Assembly: GCA_035531475.1 (NCBI GenBank)
Contig: DATKST010000034.1
Span: 9,698-73,697 of the forward strand
DNA length: 64,000 bases
DNA from: CALCEB01 sp035531475
GTDB taxonomy: Bacteria > Acidobacteriota > Terriglobia > UBA7540
Reading direction: 5' to 3'
The stretch's first letter is position 1. Every line of letters begins with the position of its first letter. Below the pieces are notes generated by a model. It worked only from the letters and a program-made list of their open reading frames with translations, was not told the origin of the DNA and made no database searches. The position numbers and the translations under genes are program-made. Positions 33,454 to 41,880 of this stretch are shown here, in pieces.

Positions 33454-34788
33454 TCAGTAAGGTTTGATCGTTTTAATGATGTCATTGTAGACCGCGAAAA
33501 CGGCAAGAAGGAGCAGGAAGACCATGCCCACTTGCACCACGCGTTCTTTCACCTTCAGGCTCAGGTCGCGCCTCATCAATCCTTCAATACCCAACATCAG
33601 GATCATGCCTCCATCCAGGATGGGAATGGGCAGCAGATTAAAAATGCCAAGCTGCAAGCTGATGAAGGAGACCAGCATCAGCAGGTCTGGAATACCGGAT
33701 CGATAGGCCTCGCCCGAAATCTGAGCGATACCAATGGGGCTGGAAAGCGAGCGCGGGGACATGTGACGGGTGAGGATTTTCTCCAGCACGTCGAAAGTTG
33801 CCATGGTGTTCCGGATGTTATCATCCACGGCCGTTGCGATGGCCCGATTCCAGGGAAGCTGGCGGACCACCACATCCATGCGGGGCGAGTCAACGCCGAT
33901 CACCCAGCGCTGTTTGCCCTGGATATTGCGGTAAACAGGCCGAACCTGGAAATGGAGCCCGTGGCTGGCTCTGAGCACCGTCAAATCGAGCCACTGTCCC
34001 TTGAGGCCCTGCAAGGTTTCGGCCAGACTGCCAAAGCAAGCAACGGGTTTGCCGTCGATCGCAACGATCTTATCACCCGGTTTAATGCCCGCTTGGATGG
34101 CGGGCAACCCCGGCTCAATGGCGCCAATCACGTTGGGGAGGCAAGGGTAAAGTCCCGCAAAACCGGTCTGGTCAGCCCCCTCGGCTTGGGGCGTCAACGA
34201 AATTTGCAAGAGCCGGCCATCGCGATTCACCTCCATCGGGATGGGTTCACCGGTGGTGGTGATCACCTTGAGCTCAAAGTCCTCCCAGGTGGGATTCCTG
34301 AGATCACCCGCCTGCACCACAAGGTCTCCAGGCTGAAGACCGGCTTTGGCGGCCGGGGAGTTTCCGTCCACCTCGCCGATGCGCGCGGGTTGCTCTTCAT
34401 AGGCGGGCTTTTGAAAGTGGTATTTGTAGAGAACGGAAAGCAAGATGATGGCGGTGGCGATGTTCATGACCGGGCCCATGACGGCGATCACAAAACGCTG
34501 CCAGCGGGGGTGGGCGAGGAAGTCGCCGGGGTCGCCGGTGTGCGGCTCGGAGGGGTCTTCGCCGGCCATCTTCACGTATCCACCCAGTGGCAGCAGGCTG
34601 ACGCGATAGTCGGTTTCGCCGCGCTTGAATCCGAACAGCCTCTTGCCGAAGCCCAGAGAGAACACCGGCACCCGGACGCCGAGGCGTTTTGCGGCCATGA
34701 AATGGCCGAGCTCGTGGATGAAAATCATGAATCCCAGAACCACGACGGCAACCGCCGTGTCAGTGAAAAAGTTGGAAACGAGAGTCAA
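33454..34788 (-). CDS. rseP: Site-2 intramembrane metalloprotease
   Basis: About 444 residues with start at TTG 34788, chosen because AAGGAG lies 5 nt upstream and the dxr stop is 11 nt away; upstream in-frame codons would lie inside dxr. The M50 zinc motif FIHELGHFMAAK (about 20-31) is in TM1, and the second motif PIPILDGGMILM (about 385-396) supplies the Asp ligand in TM3. Two PDZ domains lie between (about 115-190 and 205-285, the second with LPAIQAGIKPGDKIVAIDGK). RseP cleaves anti-sigma factors and signal peptides in the membrane, so the ECF anti-sigma factor at 2337-2987 could be one client. This link is inference. Confidence 0.94.
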   Translation of the reverse strand: MTLVSNFFTDTAVAVVVLGFMIFIHELGHFMAAKRLGVRVPVFSLGFGKRLFGFKRGETDYRVSLLPLGGYVKMAGEDPSEPHTGDPGDFLAHPRWQRFVIAVMGPVMNIATAIILLSVLYKYHFQKPAYEEQPARIGEVDGNSPAAKAGLQPGDLVVQAGDLRNPTWEDFELKVITTTGEPIPMEVNRDGRLLQISLTPQAEGADQTGFAGLYPCLPNVIGAIEPGLPAIQAGIKPGDKIVAIDGKPVACFGSLAETLQGLKGQWLDLTVLRASHGLHFQVRPVYRNIQGKQRWVIGVDSPRMDVVVRQLPWNRAIATAVDDNIRNTMATFDVLEKILTRHMSPRSLSSPIGIAQISGEAYRSGIPDLLMLVSFISLQLGIFNLLPIPILDGGMILMLGIEGLMRRDLSLKVKERVVQVGMVFLLLLAVFAVYNDIIKTIKPY

Positions 34789-34798
34789 AAGAATCTCC

Positions 34799-35980
34799 TT
34801 ACGATGCCATCCGGCTGGCAATTTCTCCCGCCCGCAGGCGGGCCTCATGATCACAGGCCAGAACGTCTTCCATGGATTGCAGGGCCGCTGTGCTGGCACG
34901 CTTCATGACTTCCTCAACCACCCGCGGGATGTTTCGGAAGGACAACCGGCGGGATAAAAACCTCTCGACGGCAACCTCATCGGCGGCATTCAGGGCGCAA
35001 GGCATGGCGCCGCCGCGCTGAATGGATTCTCTGCCCAACTCCAGGCAAGGGAACCGGCGTGTGTCCGGTTGGAAGAACCGGAAGCGCCCGATGGTCGCCA
35101 AATCCAGGGCCGGAGTATCTCCATTCAAGGAGACCCGCTCGGGATAAGTCAAGGCGTACTGGATGGGGAGACGCATATCGGCAATGGAAAGCTGTGCCAT
35201 AACACTCCCATCCATAAATTCTATCATGGAATGGATGACCGACTCAGGATGAACCAGGACATCGATCCGGGCCGGTTCCAGGCCAAAAAGCCAGTGCGCT
35301 TCAATGATTTCCAGCCCCTTATTCATCAGTGTCGCCGAATCAATGGTGATGCGCCCGCCCATCCTCCAGATTGGATGCTGCAAAGCCTGGTCCGGGGTGA
35401 TGGAATCGAAGGCTTCACCGGGCGTTTCCAGGAATGGGCCGCCCGATGCGGTCAGGATCAGGCGCTTGACCTCCTCGGGACGGCCGGAGCGCAGGCATTG
35501 GTGCAAGGCGCAATGTTCACTGTCAATGGGGAGCACTTGGGCCCCGGACTGGCGGGCGGCGCGCATCACGATTTCACCTGCCACCACGAGGGTTTCCTTG
35601 TTGGCAAGTCCCACCCTTTTCCCGGCGCAGACGGCAGCGAAGGTAGCAAGCAATCCGGTCACGCCGTGAGAGGCGGAGACAACGACCTCAACCTCCGGAA
35701 GCGTGGCTATTTCAACCTGGCCTTCCGCGCCCCAAACGATATGGATCGGCTCCCGGTAACTGCGCTCTGCCAGCAGCCGTCCGAGCCCCTCCACGCCGTC
35801 ACGCTCCCCCACCGATACGGCGCTGGGGTGAAACTCCGCCACTTGGTCCGCCAGAAGTTCCAGATTCCTGCCGGCTGCCAATGAGACCACTCGAAAGCGG
35901 TTCCCTAGACTCTCGGCGACGCGCAGAGAGTTGCACCCCACCGAGCCGGTTGATCCCAAGATGCAAATGCCTTTCACCAT
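34799..35980 (-). CDS. dxr: 1-deoxy-D-xylulose 5-phosphate reductoisomerase
   Basis: The 393-residue enzyme makes MEP from DXP with NADPH. The Rossmann start is KGICILGSTGSVGCNSLRVA. The catalytic and metal-binding core carries NKETLVVAGEIVM (about 125-137), PIDSEHCALHQCL (about 152-164, metal ligands Asp and Glu), SGGPFLETP (about 181-189), ATLMNKGLEIIEAHWLFG (about 217-234) and HPESVIHSMIEFMDGSVMAQ (about 244-263). The 5' end overlaps cdsA by 7 nt and the 3' end precedes rseP by 11 nt, so all three are co-transcribed. Confidence 0.97.
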   Translation of the reverse strand: MVKGICILGSTGSVGCNSLRVAESLGNRFRVVSLAAGRNLELLADQVAEFHPSAVSVGERDGVEGLGRLLAERSYREPIHIVWGAEGQVEIATLPEVEVVVSASHGVTGLLATFAAVCAGKRVGLANKETLVVAGEIVMRAARQSGAQVLPIDSEHCALHQCLRSGRPEEVKRLILTASGGPFLETPGEAFDSITPDQALQHPIWRMGGRITIDSATLMNKGLEIIEAHWLFGLEPARIDVLVHPESVIHSMIEFMDGSVMAQLSIADMRLPIQYALTYPERVSLNGDTPALDLATIGRFRFFQPDTRRFPCLELGRESIQRGGAMPCALNAADEVAVERFLSRRLSFRNIPRVVEEVMKRASTAALQSMEDVLACDHEARLRAGEIASRMAS

Positions 35981-36819
35981 CTCACCAGTGTATGCAATAA
36001 ATCTCTAAGAACCAGGGCCAGCCAGAAAGCTGGAGCTGCAAACAGAACGCTGTCAATCCGGTCCAGGATGCCACCGTGTCCGGGGAGGAGCTTGCCGGAG
36101 TCCTTTACGTTGGCATTCCGCTTCATCGCAGATTCTGCAAGGTCTCCAATCTGGCCCGATACGGCCACCAGGGCGGCTATGAAGATAATAATACCCGGAT
36201 GGGAGGTTGCCCAAAACTTTTCAGCATAGGCCCATCCCACGATGACGCTGCCCAGGAAGCCGCCCACGGCCCCCTCTACAGTTTTCTTCGGCGAAATTTC
36301 CCGGAACATGAGGTGGCGGCCCAGCACCCGGCCCGTGAGATAGGCAAATATATCGCCGGACCAAACCACAACGAACAAGAACATCAGCAAGTGGTTCCCC
36401 GGGGCAATGCCGGAAAACTCGTGTGAAAATCGAATCGGCACGATACAAGAAAATGCGAAGCCTACGTAAAAAACGCCCAAAATGCTGGTGGAAGCCGTCC
36501 CAACATATTGCGAAAGCCCATTGGAGCCGGCCATGGCCAGAATAAGCGCCAACAAGACCGATACCACCAGGACGATAAACACCCAAGAGCCGGTCCGGTT
36601 CACGCCCACCCATTGGGCCAGACAAACCGCGCAACCTGCCCCATATCCCAGTCCCGGTAATCCTCCCATCCCGGCAGCGCGGGTAAGGGAGAAAAACTCA
36701 AACAAGCCCCACTCCACCAGAAGCACCAGAGCCAGCAAGAAGAGCCACGGAGGTGACCAGCCGATGAGGTAGACCGCTGGGACCAACATCAGCAGGGCCG
36801 TGATGACTCGGGATTTCAT
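35974..36819 (-). CDS. cdsA: Phosphatidate cytidylyltransferase
   Basis: The 281-residue membrane protein makes CDP-diacylglycerol, the precursor that PgsA at 9623 uses. Eight or so hydrophobic helices begin MKSRVITALLMLVPAVYLIG. The family signature is near the C-terminus: S-x-MKRNANVKDSGKLLPGHGGI followed by LDRIDSVLFAAP (about 233-264), including the DxxK-PGHGG-xxDRxD residues that bind CTP and metal. Upstream WSGDIFAYLTGRVLGRH (about 155-171) carries the second conserved acidic segment. A palindromic repeat separates it from uppS. Confidence 0.95.
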   Translation of the reverse strand: MKSRVITALLMLVPAVYLIGWSPPWLFLLALVLLVEWGLFEFFSLTRAAGMGGLPGLGYGAGCAVCLAQWVGVNRTGSWVFIVLVVSVLLALILAMAGSNGLSQYVGTASTSILGVFYVGFAFSCIVPIRFSHEFSGIAPGNHLLMFLFVVVWSGDIFAYLTGRVLGRHLMFREISPKKTVEGAVGGFLGSVIVGWAYAEKFWATSHPGIIIFIAALVAVSGQIGDLAESAMKRNANVKDSGKLLPGHGGILDRIDSVLFAAPAFWLALVLRDLLHTLVRW

Positions 36820-36840
36820 GGTTTGGAAATCCTGCCCAAG

Positions 36841-36920
36841 CCCTCACCCGCCGCGACGGGAAGCACTGCTTCCCCGCGTCACCCTCTCCCCGCTTGCGGG
36901 GAGAGGGCAGGGGTGAGGGG
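36841..36920. repeat. Palindromic CCCTCACCCC element, copy 3
   Basis: An 80-bp element almost exactly the reverse complement of the copy at 15460-15539, including GAAGCACTGCTTCC and CCCGCTTGCGGGGAGAGGG. It lies between uppS and cdsA on the operon message. Confidence 0.72.
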
Positions 36921-36963
36921 ATGTATTGGGTCCGAAAAGGAACAGTTATTATCTGACAGTCCC

Positions 36964-37803
36964 TTAATTGATCTTTGACACTGCCCGTTGACGACGGATT
37001 TTTGGCGCCGCGCTCAGCAACCCGCCAAAACGCCGCTCCCTTTTCTGGAAATCGAGCACCGCCTGAAACAAATCTCTTTGCGTAAAGTCCGGCCAGAGTG
37101 TTTCCGTAACCCAGATTTCCGCATAGGCGAGCTGCCAGAGCAGGAAATTGCTCAGCCGCATCTCGCCGCTGGTGCGGATCAGCAGGTCCGGGTCCGGCAA
37201 ATCGCATGTGTAAAGGTGTTCGCTGATGGTTTTCTCGTCGATGTTGAGGTCGCCGTTCCCTTTCATGCGATGGGCGAGCGTTCGCACCGCGTCCACCAGT
37301 TCGGCGCGGGCGCCGTAGTTCAGCGCCAGTGTTAATCGCAGTCCCGTATTCTTTTCAGTGGCGGCAACCGCCACTTGCAAGTCGGTTTGAACCTTCTTGG
37401 GCAATTCATGGATTCGCCCGATCACCCCCAGGCGGATATTCTGCTCGATCAGCTCGGGAAGCTCCTTCTTCAGATACTCCTGCAATAGAGACATCAAGAG
37501 GTTTACTTCGTCTTGCGGACGCTTCCAGTTTTCAACCGAAAAGGCGTAAAGCGTGAGGAAGGGAACACCCAGGCGCGCGCAGCCCTCCACTCCCTGGCGC
37601 ACGGCGCGAATTCCGGCGCGATGTCCGGCAATGCGCGGGAGCTGCCGCTTCTTCGCCCATCGCCCGTTCCCGTCCATGATGATGGCAATGTGACGGGGCA
37701 ATTGCCGGCGCTTGACTTGAGCTAGAATTTCAGCTTCTTTGGGTTGCTTCTTCACGGTATGCCTGGGAAACAGGACAAAGCTGGGGCCCGTACTGGCACG
37801 CAT
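36964..37803 (-). CDS. uppS: Isoprenyl transferase (undecaprenyl diphosphate synthase)
   Basis: A 279-residue cis-prenyltransferase; the first ~30 residues are a basic extension and an internal GTG at about 37755 could be the true start. The hallmark IAIIMDGNGRWAKKRQLPRI (about 40-59) supplies the catalytic Asp and phosphate-binding Arg. LYAFSVENWKRPQDEV (about 91-106) and the C-terminal DPDLLIRTSGEMRLSNFLLWQLAYAE (quoted in part; about 208-233) with ETLWPDF complete the substrate tunnel. It makes the C55 lipid carrier for peptidoglycan and related polymers and heads the cluster with cdsA and dxr. Confidence 0.95.
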   Translation of the reverse strand: MRASTGPSFVLFPRHTVKKQPKEAEILAQVKRRQLPRHIAIIMDGNGRWAKKRQLPRIAGHRAGIRAVRQGVEGCARLGVPFLTLYAFSVENWKRPQDEVNLLMSLLQEYLKKELPELIEQNIRLGVIGRIHELPKKVQTDLQVAVAATEKNTGLRLTLALNYGARAELVDAVRTLAHRMKGNGDLNIDEKTISEHLYTCDLPDPDLLIRTSGEMRLSNFLLWQLAYAEIWVTETLWPDFTQRDLFQAVLDFQKRERRFGGLLSAAPKIRRQRAVSKIN

Positions 37804-38139
37804 GCAAGCGCCTCAGATTGCTTAATGGCGGCCAATCTTCCGGCAATGTAAAATCTAACACAGCGTTCCAGCAGCCGCAAGTGAGAGCGGTGGTGGTGCA
37901 GACCTGAAAAGACTAAGGTCTGCGCCAGCCCGCCGTGGCGGGCGTCATCCTATGGCCAGGAAGTCTGCGGCTTTTCATCGATCCCCAAGCCGGGAACCGC
38001 AGAGTTTGAGAAGCGCGAACGGTGCGTTACCTGCTAGTATATGACCAGTGCGGTTTGACGGCGGAGGAAATTGTGCTCCTGGAAAAGCAGGAACAACAAT
38101 ACCTCAGCAGCGGTACAATATCTCGGAGGCAGCGGAACG
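37804..38139. other. Spacer before hicBA with coding-like remnant
   Basis: From about 38026 one plus frame reads RYLLVYDQCGLTAEEIVLLE and continues through the hicB start region to a stop near 38170. It looks like the C-terminus of a lost gene. The first flanking direct repeat of hicBA lies within it (38045-38060). Confidence 0.35.
38045..38060 (+). repeat. Direct repeat flanking hicBA, left copy
   Basis: CCAGTGCGGTTTGACG, followed within 5-6 nt by AGGAAAT. The same 16 bases recur at 38604-38619 to the right of hicA. See the separate finding. Confidence 0.6.
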
Positions 38140-38361
38140 ATGCAGGATTACGAATTCACGGTTGTGATTGAGAGGGACGAGGATGGCCGATTCGTGGCCA
38201 TTTGTCCCGCCCTCCAAGGTTGCTATACCGAGGGGGAGACCGAGGAAGAAGCGCGCCGGCTCATCGAAGACGCCATACGGCTGCATGTCGAAAGCCGAAT
38301 TGGAAGAGATGAGCCGATAGTCCAGGAAGTGGGCTCCCACAAGGTGCGCGTCGCGGTGTGA
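38140..38361 (+). CDS. hicB: HicB-family antitoxin
   Basis: The 73-residue protein from ATG 38140 (CGGAGG upstream) has the HicB/UPF0150 fold: YEFTVVIERDEDGRFVAICP, followed by the classic LQGCYTEGETEEEARRLIED and AIRLHVESR. The partial RNase-H-like fold of HicB binds and blocks HicA. It lacks a C-terminal DNA-binding extension, so autoregulation must depend on the HicAB complex or be absent. It overlaps hicA by 4 nt (GTGA). The order antitoxin-toxin is one of the two common arrangements. Confidence 0.9.
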   Translation: MQDYEFTVVIERDEDGRFVAICPALQGCYTEGETEEEARRLIEDAIRLHVESRIGRDEPIVQEVGSHKVRVAV

Positions 38362-38582
38362 CCCCGAAGCTTCCTTCGTTCAATTCCCGCCAGGTGATTT
38401 CCATCCTGATGAAGTGTGGCTTTGTCCTGGACCGGCAGTCAGGAAGCCATGCCGTCTTCATTCATCCCGACGGGCGCAGGACGACTGTCCCGATCCACGG
38501 CAAACGCGATTTGGGGAAAGGAATCCTCCACCAAATCATGCGGGATGCGGAGCTGGCCCCTGACGACATGATGGAGCGGTGA
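38358..38582 (+). CDS. hicA: HicA-family mRNA interferase toxin
   Basis: This 74-residue dsRBD-like toxin starts with GTG 38358. The conserved features are KCGFVLDRQSGSHAVFIHPD (about 19-38), with the catalytic His in GSH, then RRTTVPIHGKRDLGKGILHQ (about 40-59) and IMRDAELAPDDMM. HicA enzymes cleave mRNA independently of translation. The gene is intact, so the module is probably functional. It is flanked by 16-bp direct repeats, suggesting acquisition as a unit. Confidence 0.9.
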   Translation: MTPKLPSFNSRQVISILMKCGFVLDRQSGSHAVFIHPDGRRTTVPIHGKRDLGKGILHQIMRDAELAPDDMMER

Positions 38583-38603
38583 AGCAGACCGGCTGGCGGA
38601 GGG

Positions 38604-38619
38604 CCAGTGCGGTTTGACG
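38604..38619 (+). repeat. Direct repeat flanking hicBA, right copy
   Basis: CCAGTGCGGTTTGACG identical to 38045-38060, again followed by AGGAAAT after a 5-6 nt variable stretch. Confidence 0.6.
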
Positions 38620-38834
38620 TCTCAGGAAATCACGAGAGGCGGCGACATTGTTTGGCCATGTCGCCGCCTGGTTAACTATTCGATTGCCTGTGTCCCATGC
38701 GCGGCGGAGAAAACGGTCATGGCGTGACCAACTGGCAAGACAGCTCACACGATTTCAATAACTTACAGCCAAAAAATAAACATGCGCTGGCCGGACTAAC
38801 CCTTCGCCCCGAGATCCGTTGTCACCCAGCCCCT

Positions 38835-39860
38835 TCACAGCGGCTGCAAAAACTTTCCCTGAGTCATAATCTGGCGATCGTCCATCCAGATGTTGAAATG
38901 GGTTCCCACCACGTCAATGTGAGTGGAGGAATACCATTGAGCGCCGGTGTGTTCGCCGTAGGGATTGCCAAAAGCGATGTGCAGGCCGGGGAGTTTTTCG
39001 TCCTGCAGGATATGACCAATCACTTGGCGAAGGGCAATATTGGTGCCGATAGCGAACTCCCCGACGCGGTCGCTGTTCTCATCGGTGTGGGTATAGCGCC
39101 AGAACTCGTCTTCCAGCTCACGGTTTTGGCAGTGAGCTTCCTGCAAGCGTCCGTGGTGCATGGTCAAAGTCAAGGGAGTGTGGCGGAGATTGCCGAACTT
39201 GGAGCAAAGATAATCGCCGACCACGCCATCCACGACCAGAGTTCCGTCCACGCTTTCCGGGGCCGTAAACACTTCGCCACCCGGCAAGTTGCCCCACTTT
39301 TCCTGGCTAATGATGCCGCTGGTCTTGAGCCAGCGGAAATGGGGATTGAATTCGCCGCGCAGATCGGTTCCCGCGGCGGTGGTGGCGTGGATGGTTCGGG
39401 CCGAGCTCGCCAGGTCGCAAACCCGGCGGCTGATCTCATCGACTTTCAAAAAGTCCGCCCTCATGCCTTCCATCATGATCTGCTTGTTGATGTTCACCAT
39501 GTGGGCATGGCGCAGTTTGCGGCGGTTCACCACTTCCGTCAACTGCATCCGGGAATGAAGCTCATTTTGCAAAGCCTGGGCAGCGAAGATGCTCACCTGG
39601 CAAGTTTCAAGACCATCCAACACCGGCTGCGGCATGGCCCGGAGCGGGCGGAGCGCGAGATCCTCCAACAGAAATGCCTGAAAGGAAGAGCCCGCCGCAG
39701 TTATTTCATGGGCGAGGCTCGCGGCGATCTGCTTTGAGGTTTCGTCAGTGATCAGCGTCACCTTCTCTTCCGGCTTCACCCGCAGGCAAACACCAATGGC
39801 GTTGCGAGCGCCTTCGCTGAGCTCCGGGTCGAGAGCGATTCCCCCCAGGGGATTCTTCAT
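38835..39860 (-). CDS. M29-type aminopeptidase
   Basis: This 341-residue protein resembles the thermophilic M29 aminopeptidase family (AmpS/AmpT-like leucyl aminopeptidases). Supporting blocks are NLPGGEVFTAPESVDGTLVV (about 193-212), with the metal-ligand Glu and the TAP motif, then GEFAIGTNIAL (about 266-276) and a His-rich end HIAFGNPYGEHTGAQWYSST plus HIDVVG (about 295-321). The dinuclear metal site ligands appear present. It is probably a cytoplasmic peptidase. It overlaps the next upstream gene (carboxylate-amine ligase) by 4 nt. Confidence 0.85.
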   Translation of the reverse strand: MKNPLGGIALDPELSEGARNAIGVCLRVKPEEKVTLITDETSKQIAASLAHEITAAGSSFQAFLLEDLALRPLRAMPQPVLDGLETCQVSIFAAQALQNELHSRMQLTEVVNRRKLRHAHMVNINKQIMMEGMRADFLKVDEISRRVCDLASSARTIHATTAAGTDLRGEFNPHFRWLKTSGIISQEKWGNLPGGEVFTAPESVDGTLVVDGVVGDYLCSKFGNLRHTPLTLTMHHGRLQEAHCQNRELEDEFWRYTHTDENSDRVGEFAIGTNIALRQVIGHILQDEKLPGLHIAFGNPYGEHTGAQWYSSTHIDVVGTHFNIWMDDRQIMTQGKFLQPL

Positions 39861-40996
39861 GGTGCAGCCTTGGCCTCCATGCGATGAGACTCGATGACGC
39901 CGACTTCGGTTTCTTCGATGATGTAATCCACAACTTTCTTGAAATCGCCGGTCTCGCGGTAGACACGAAGCTGGCGGTCCGCCCCCGAACCTCTTTCCAG
40001 GATTTTGCGGATGCCGTTCACCTCTTCGCGGCTGCCCAGCTCATCCAGGACGTCATCCACCAGGATCAGATATTCTTCGATCAGGTCACGGAGGGGCACT
40101 TCAATTTCCTTGCCGAAATCGATGAGCTTGCCTTCCAGCCCGTAGCGCGCGGCGCGCCATTTGTTCTCCATAATCAGGGCGCGGCGGTAGAGGCGGAATC
40201 CGGTGTTGGCGGCATACAGTTTATAGAGTTTGGCGACGGTGGCCTGGATCAGTGCCGCCAGGGAAATCGTCTCCTCGACGCGCATAGGTATATCGCAAAT
40301 GCGGAATTCAAGCGTGTTGAAGAACGGGTGCGGGCGGATATCCCACCAAATCTTCTTGGCGTTGTCGATGCAATGGGTGTGGATCAGAATGTTGACAAAG
40401 CGTTCATATTCGCCCCAGCTCGGGAAGTAATCGGGAATATTGGTGCGGGGAAACTTGTCAAACACTTTGCAGCGGTAAGATTTCAAGCCTGTATCCATTC
40501 CCGCCCAGAAGGGGGAGTTGGTGGAAAGCGCCAGGATGTGAGGCAGGAAGTAGCGGGCGGCGTTCATCAGGTGGATGGCCGCTTCGCGGTCTTCCACGCC
40601 GATGTGGACGTGCAATCCAAAAATCAGATTGGCGCGCGCCACTTGCTGCAGGTCCTCGACAATGGCATAGTAACGCTCGTCCGGATAAATCTCCTGGGAG
40701 CGCCAGTTGGCGAAGGGATGTGTGGCTGCGGCAGCTATGCGCAGGCCGTTTTCCCGGGCCAGCTCAATGATCTTGCGCCGCAAACCCTTGATCTCCTCCT
40801 TAGCCTCATGGATATTGTTGCAGACGCCCGTCCCCACCTCAATCACCGACTGGTGCATCTCCGGCTTCACTTGCTCCTTCAACAGCATTTTGCCTTTTTC
40901 GATGATTTCCGCCTGAATGTGGGACCGCAGGTCTCTCGTGACAGGATCGATGGCCTGATATTCTTCCTCAATACCGATGGTAAAAGAGGGTTTCAT
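39857..40996 (-). CDS. YbdK-type carboxylate-amine ligase (GCS2 family)
   Basis: About 379 residues from MKPSFTIGIEEEYQAIDPVT (ATG 40996). The GIEEEYQ motif with two catalytic glutamates, HQSVIEVGTGVCNNIHEAKE (about 48-67), HPFANWRSQEIYPDERY (about 89-105) and the LHVHIGVEDREAAIHLMNAA block (about 125-144) define the plant-type/bacterial GCS2 family. YbdK members show weak glutamate-cysteine ligase activity; their true substrates are mostly unknown. The 3' end overlaps the aminopeptidase gene, suggesting shared metabolism of small peptides or amides. Confidence 0.87.
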   Translation of the reverse strand: MKPSFTIGIEEEYQAIDPVTRDLRSHIQAEIIEKGKMLLKEQVKPEMHQSVIEVGTGVCNNIHEAKEEIKGLRRKIIELARENGLRIAAAATHPFANWRSQEIYPDERYYAIVEDLQQVARANLIFGLHVHIGVEDREAAIHLMNAARYFLPHILALSTNSPFWAGMDTGLKSYRCKVFDKFPRTNIPDYFPSWGEYERFVNILIHTHCIDNAKKIWWDIRPHPFFNTLEFRICDIPMRVEETISLAALIQATVAKLYKLYAANTGFRLYRRALIMENKWRAARYGLEGKLIDFGKEIEVPLRDLIEEYLILVDDVLDELGSREEVNGIRKILERGSGADRQLRVYRETGDFKKVVDYIIEETEVGVIESHRMEAKAAP

Positions 40997-41100
40997 GATC
41001 CACACTCCAGCATCCTTGAACCTCTGCTGCGGGGCCGCCCGAGTCCCCAGATCAAGGTTGAGGCTTGGCTTAGTCTAGTTCAAACCCGGCTCTTGTAGAC

Positions 41101-41157
41101 CGGATTATTCACGATGTTTTAGTCGAGGACCGTCAGGACACGGTTTTAACCGTGCTG
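41101..41157. repeat. Intergenic palindromic repeat (GGATTATTCACGA family)
   Basis: CGGATTATTCACGATGTTTT, then GACCGTCAGGACACGGTTTT and AACCGTGCTG. It contains the hairpin ACACGGTTTTAACCGTG. It lies upstream of the methyltransferase gene and is related to copies at 590, 28804 and 49510. Confidence 0.6.
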
Positions 41158-41212
41158 TTTCATCACCAGAACTTTTTTCTTTTGTCTCGCATCCCAATGA
41201 TAACATTGCGGT

Positions 41213-41839
41213 ATGGCCAATTCCTCCGGGTCCCATCCTGAAACATCGCGCGGCAATCTGAGCAGCCCACGGCAGCCTTCGCACTTTGATCCGGCGCGGG
41301 CGCATCTGTTGGACGATCCCGCGCGCTTCGAGTATCTCGATCCTGGGGAAGTGGAGAAATTGCTCAACGCGCCGTCCGGAGCGGTGGTGGTGGATTTTGG
41401 AACCGGTACGGGAACCTACGCCCTGGAGCTGGCACGCCGCCGGCCGGACGTTGAAGTGATGGCCTTGGATGAGCAACCTGAGATGCTGGCGCTGCTCAAG
41501 GCGAAGCCCGGGGCCGCAAGCCTCGCCAATCTCAGGGCTGTATTACCCTCAGAAATTGCGGGATTGAGCGCCTTTGCGGATCGCGTGATGGCGCTGAATG
41601 TGCTCCATGAAGCGAGCGGCGAGGCTCTGGACAGCCTCCGCACCATGCTGAAGTTGGAGGGATTCGCCTTGTGGATTGATTGGAATGCGGCACTCGAACG
41701 GCCCGTGGGTCCGCCCCGGGATCACGTCTACACACCCGAGGAGGGGCGCGCCCGCCTGGAAGCCTTTGGCTTCCGTATTGACCGCGAACTTCAATTCCGA
41801 TTCCACTACGGCTTCATTGCCGTGGCCCGTCCGAAGTAG
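41213..41839 (+). CDS. Class I SAM-dependent methyltransferase
   Basis: The 208-residue protein has the class I fold: motif I VVVDFGTGTGTYALELARRR (about 60-79) for SAM, the motif II acidic VEVMALDEQPEML (about 82-94), and a post-I region with ADRVMALNVLHEASGEALDS (about 122-141). The ~40 residues before the fold are polar, with a RSQPSHFDPA-like stretch common in small UbiE/COQ5-related methyltransferases. Substrate is unknown. It is transcribed divergently from the aminopeptidase/ligase pair and convergently with rnhB. Confidence 0.85.
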   Translation: MANSSGSHPETSRGNLSSPRQPSHFDPARAHLLDDPARFEYLDPGEVEKLLNAPSGAVVVDFGTGTGTYALELARRRPDVEVMALDEQPEMLALLKAKPGAASLANLRAVLPSEIAGLSAFADRVMALNVLHEASGEALDSLRTMLKLEGFALWIDWNAALERPVGPPRDHVYTPEEGRARLEAFGFRIDRELQFRFHYGFIAVARPK

Positions 41840-41880
41840 ATTTTGGCCAGATAAGGGATTCGTGTAGGACCTTCCGGGAC

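Noticed and set aside
33430..34908. A 492-codon open frame on the plus strand
   Set aside because: It is entirely antisense to rseP, whose HELGH and LDGG motifs are clear. The plus-strand protein has no family features.
39884..41098. A 404-codon open frame on the plus strand
   Set aside because: Antisense to the YbdK-type ligase and the aminopeptidase end; those genes carry full catalytic motifs.
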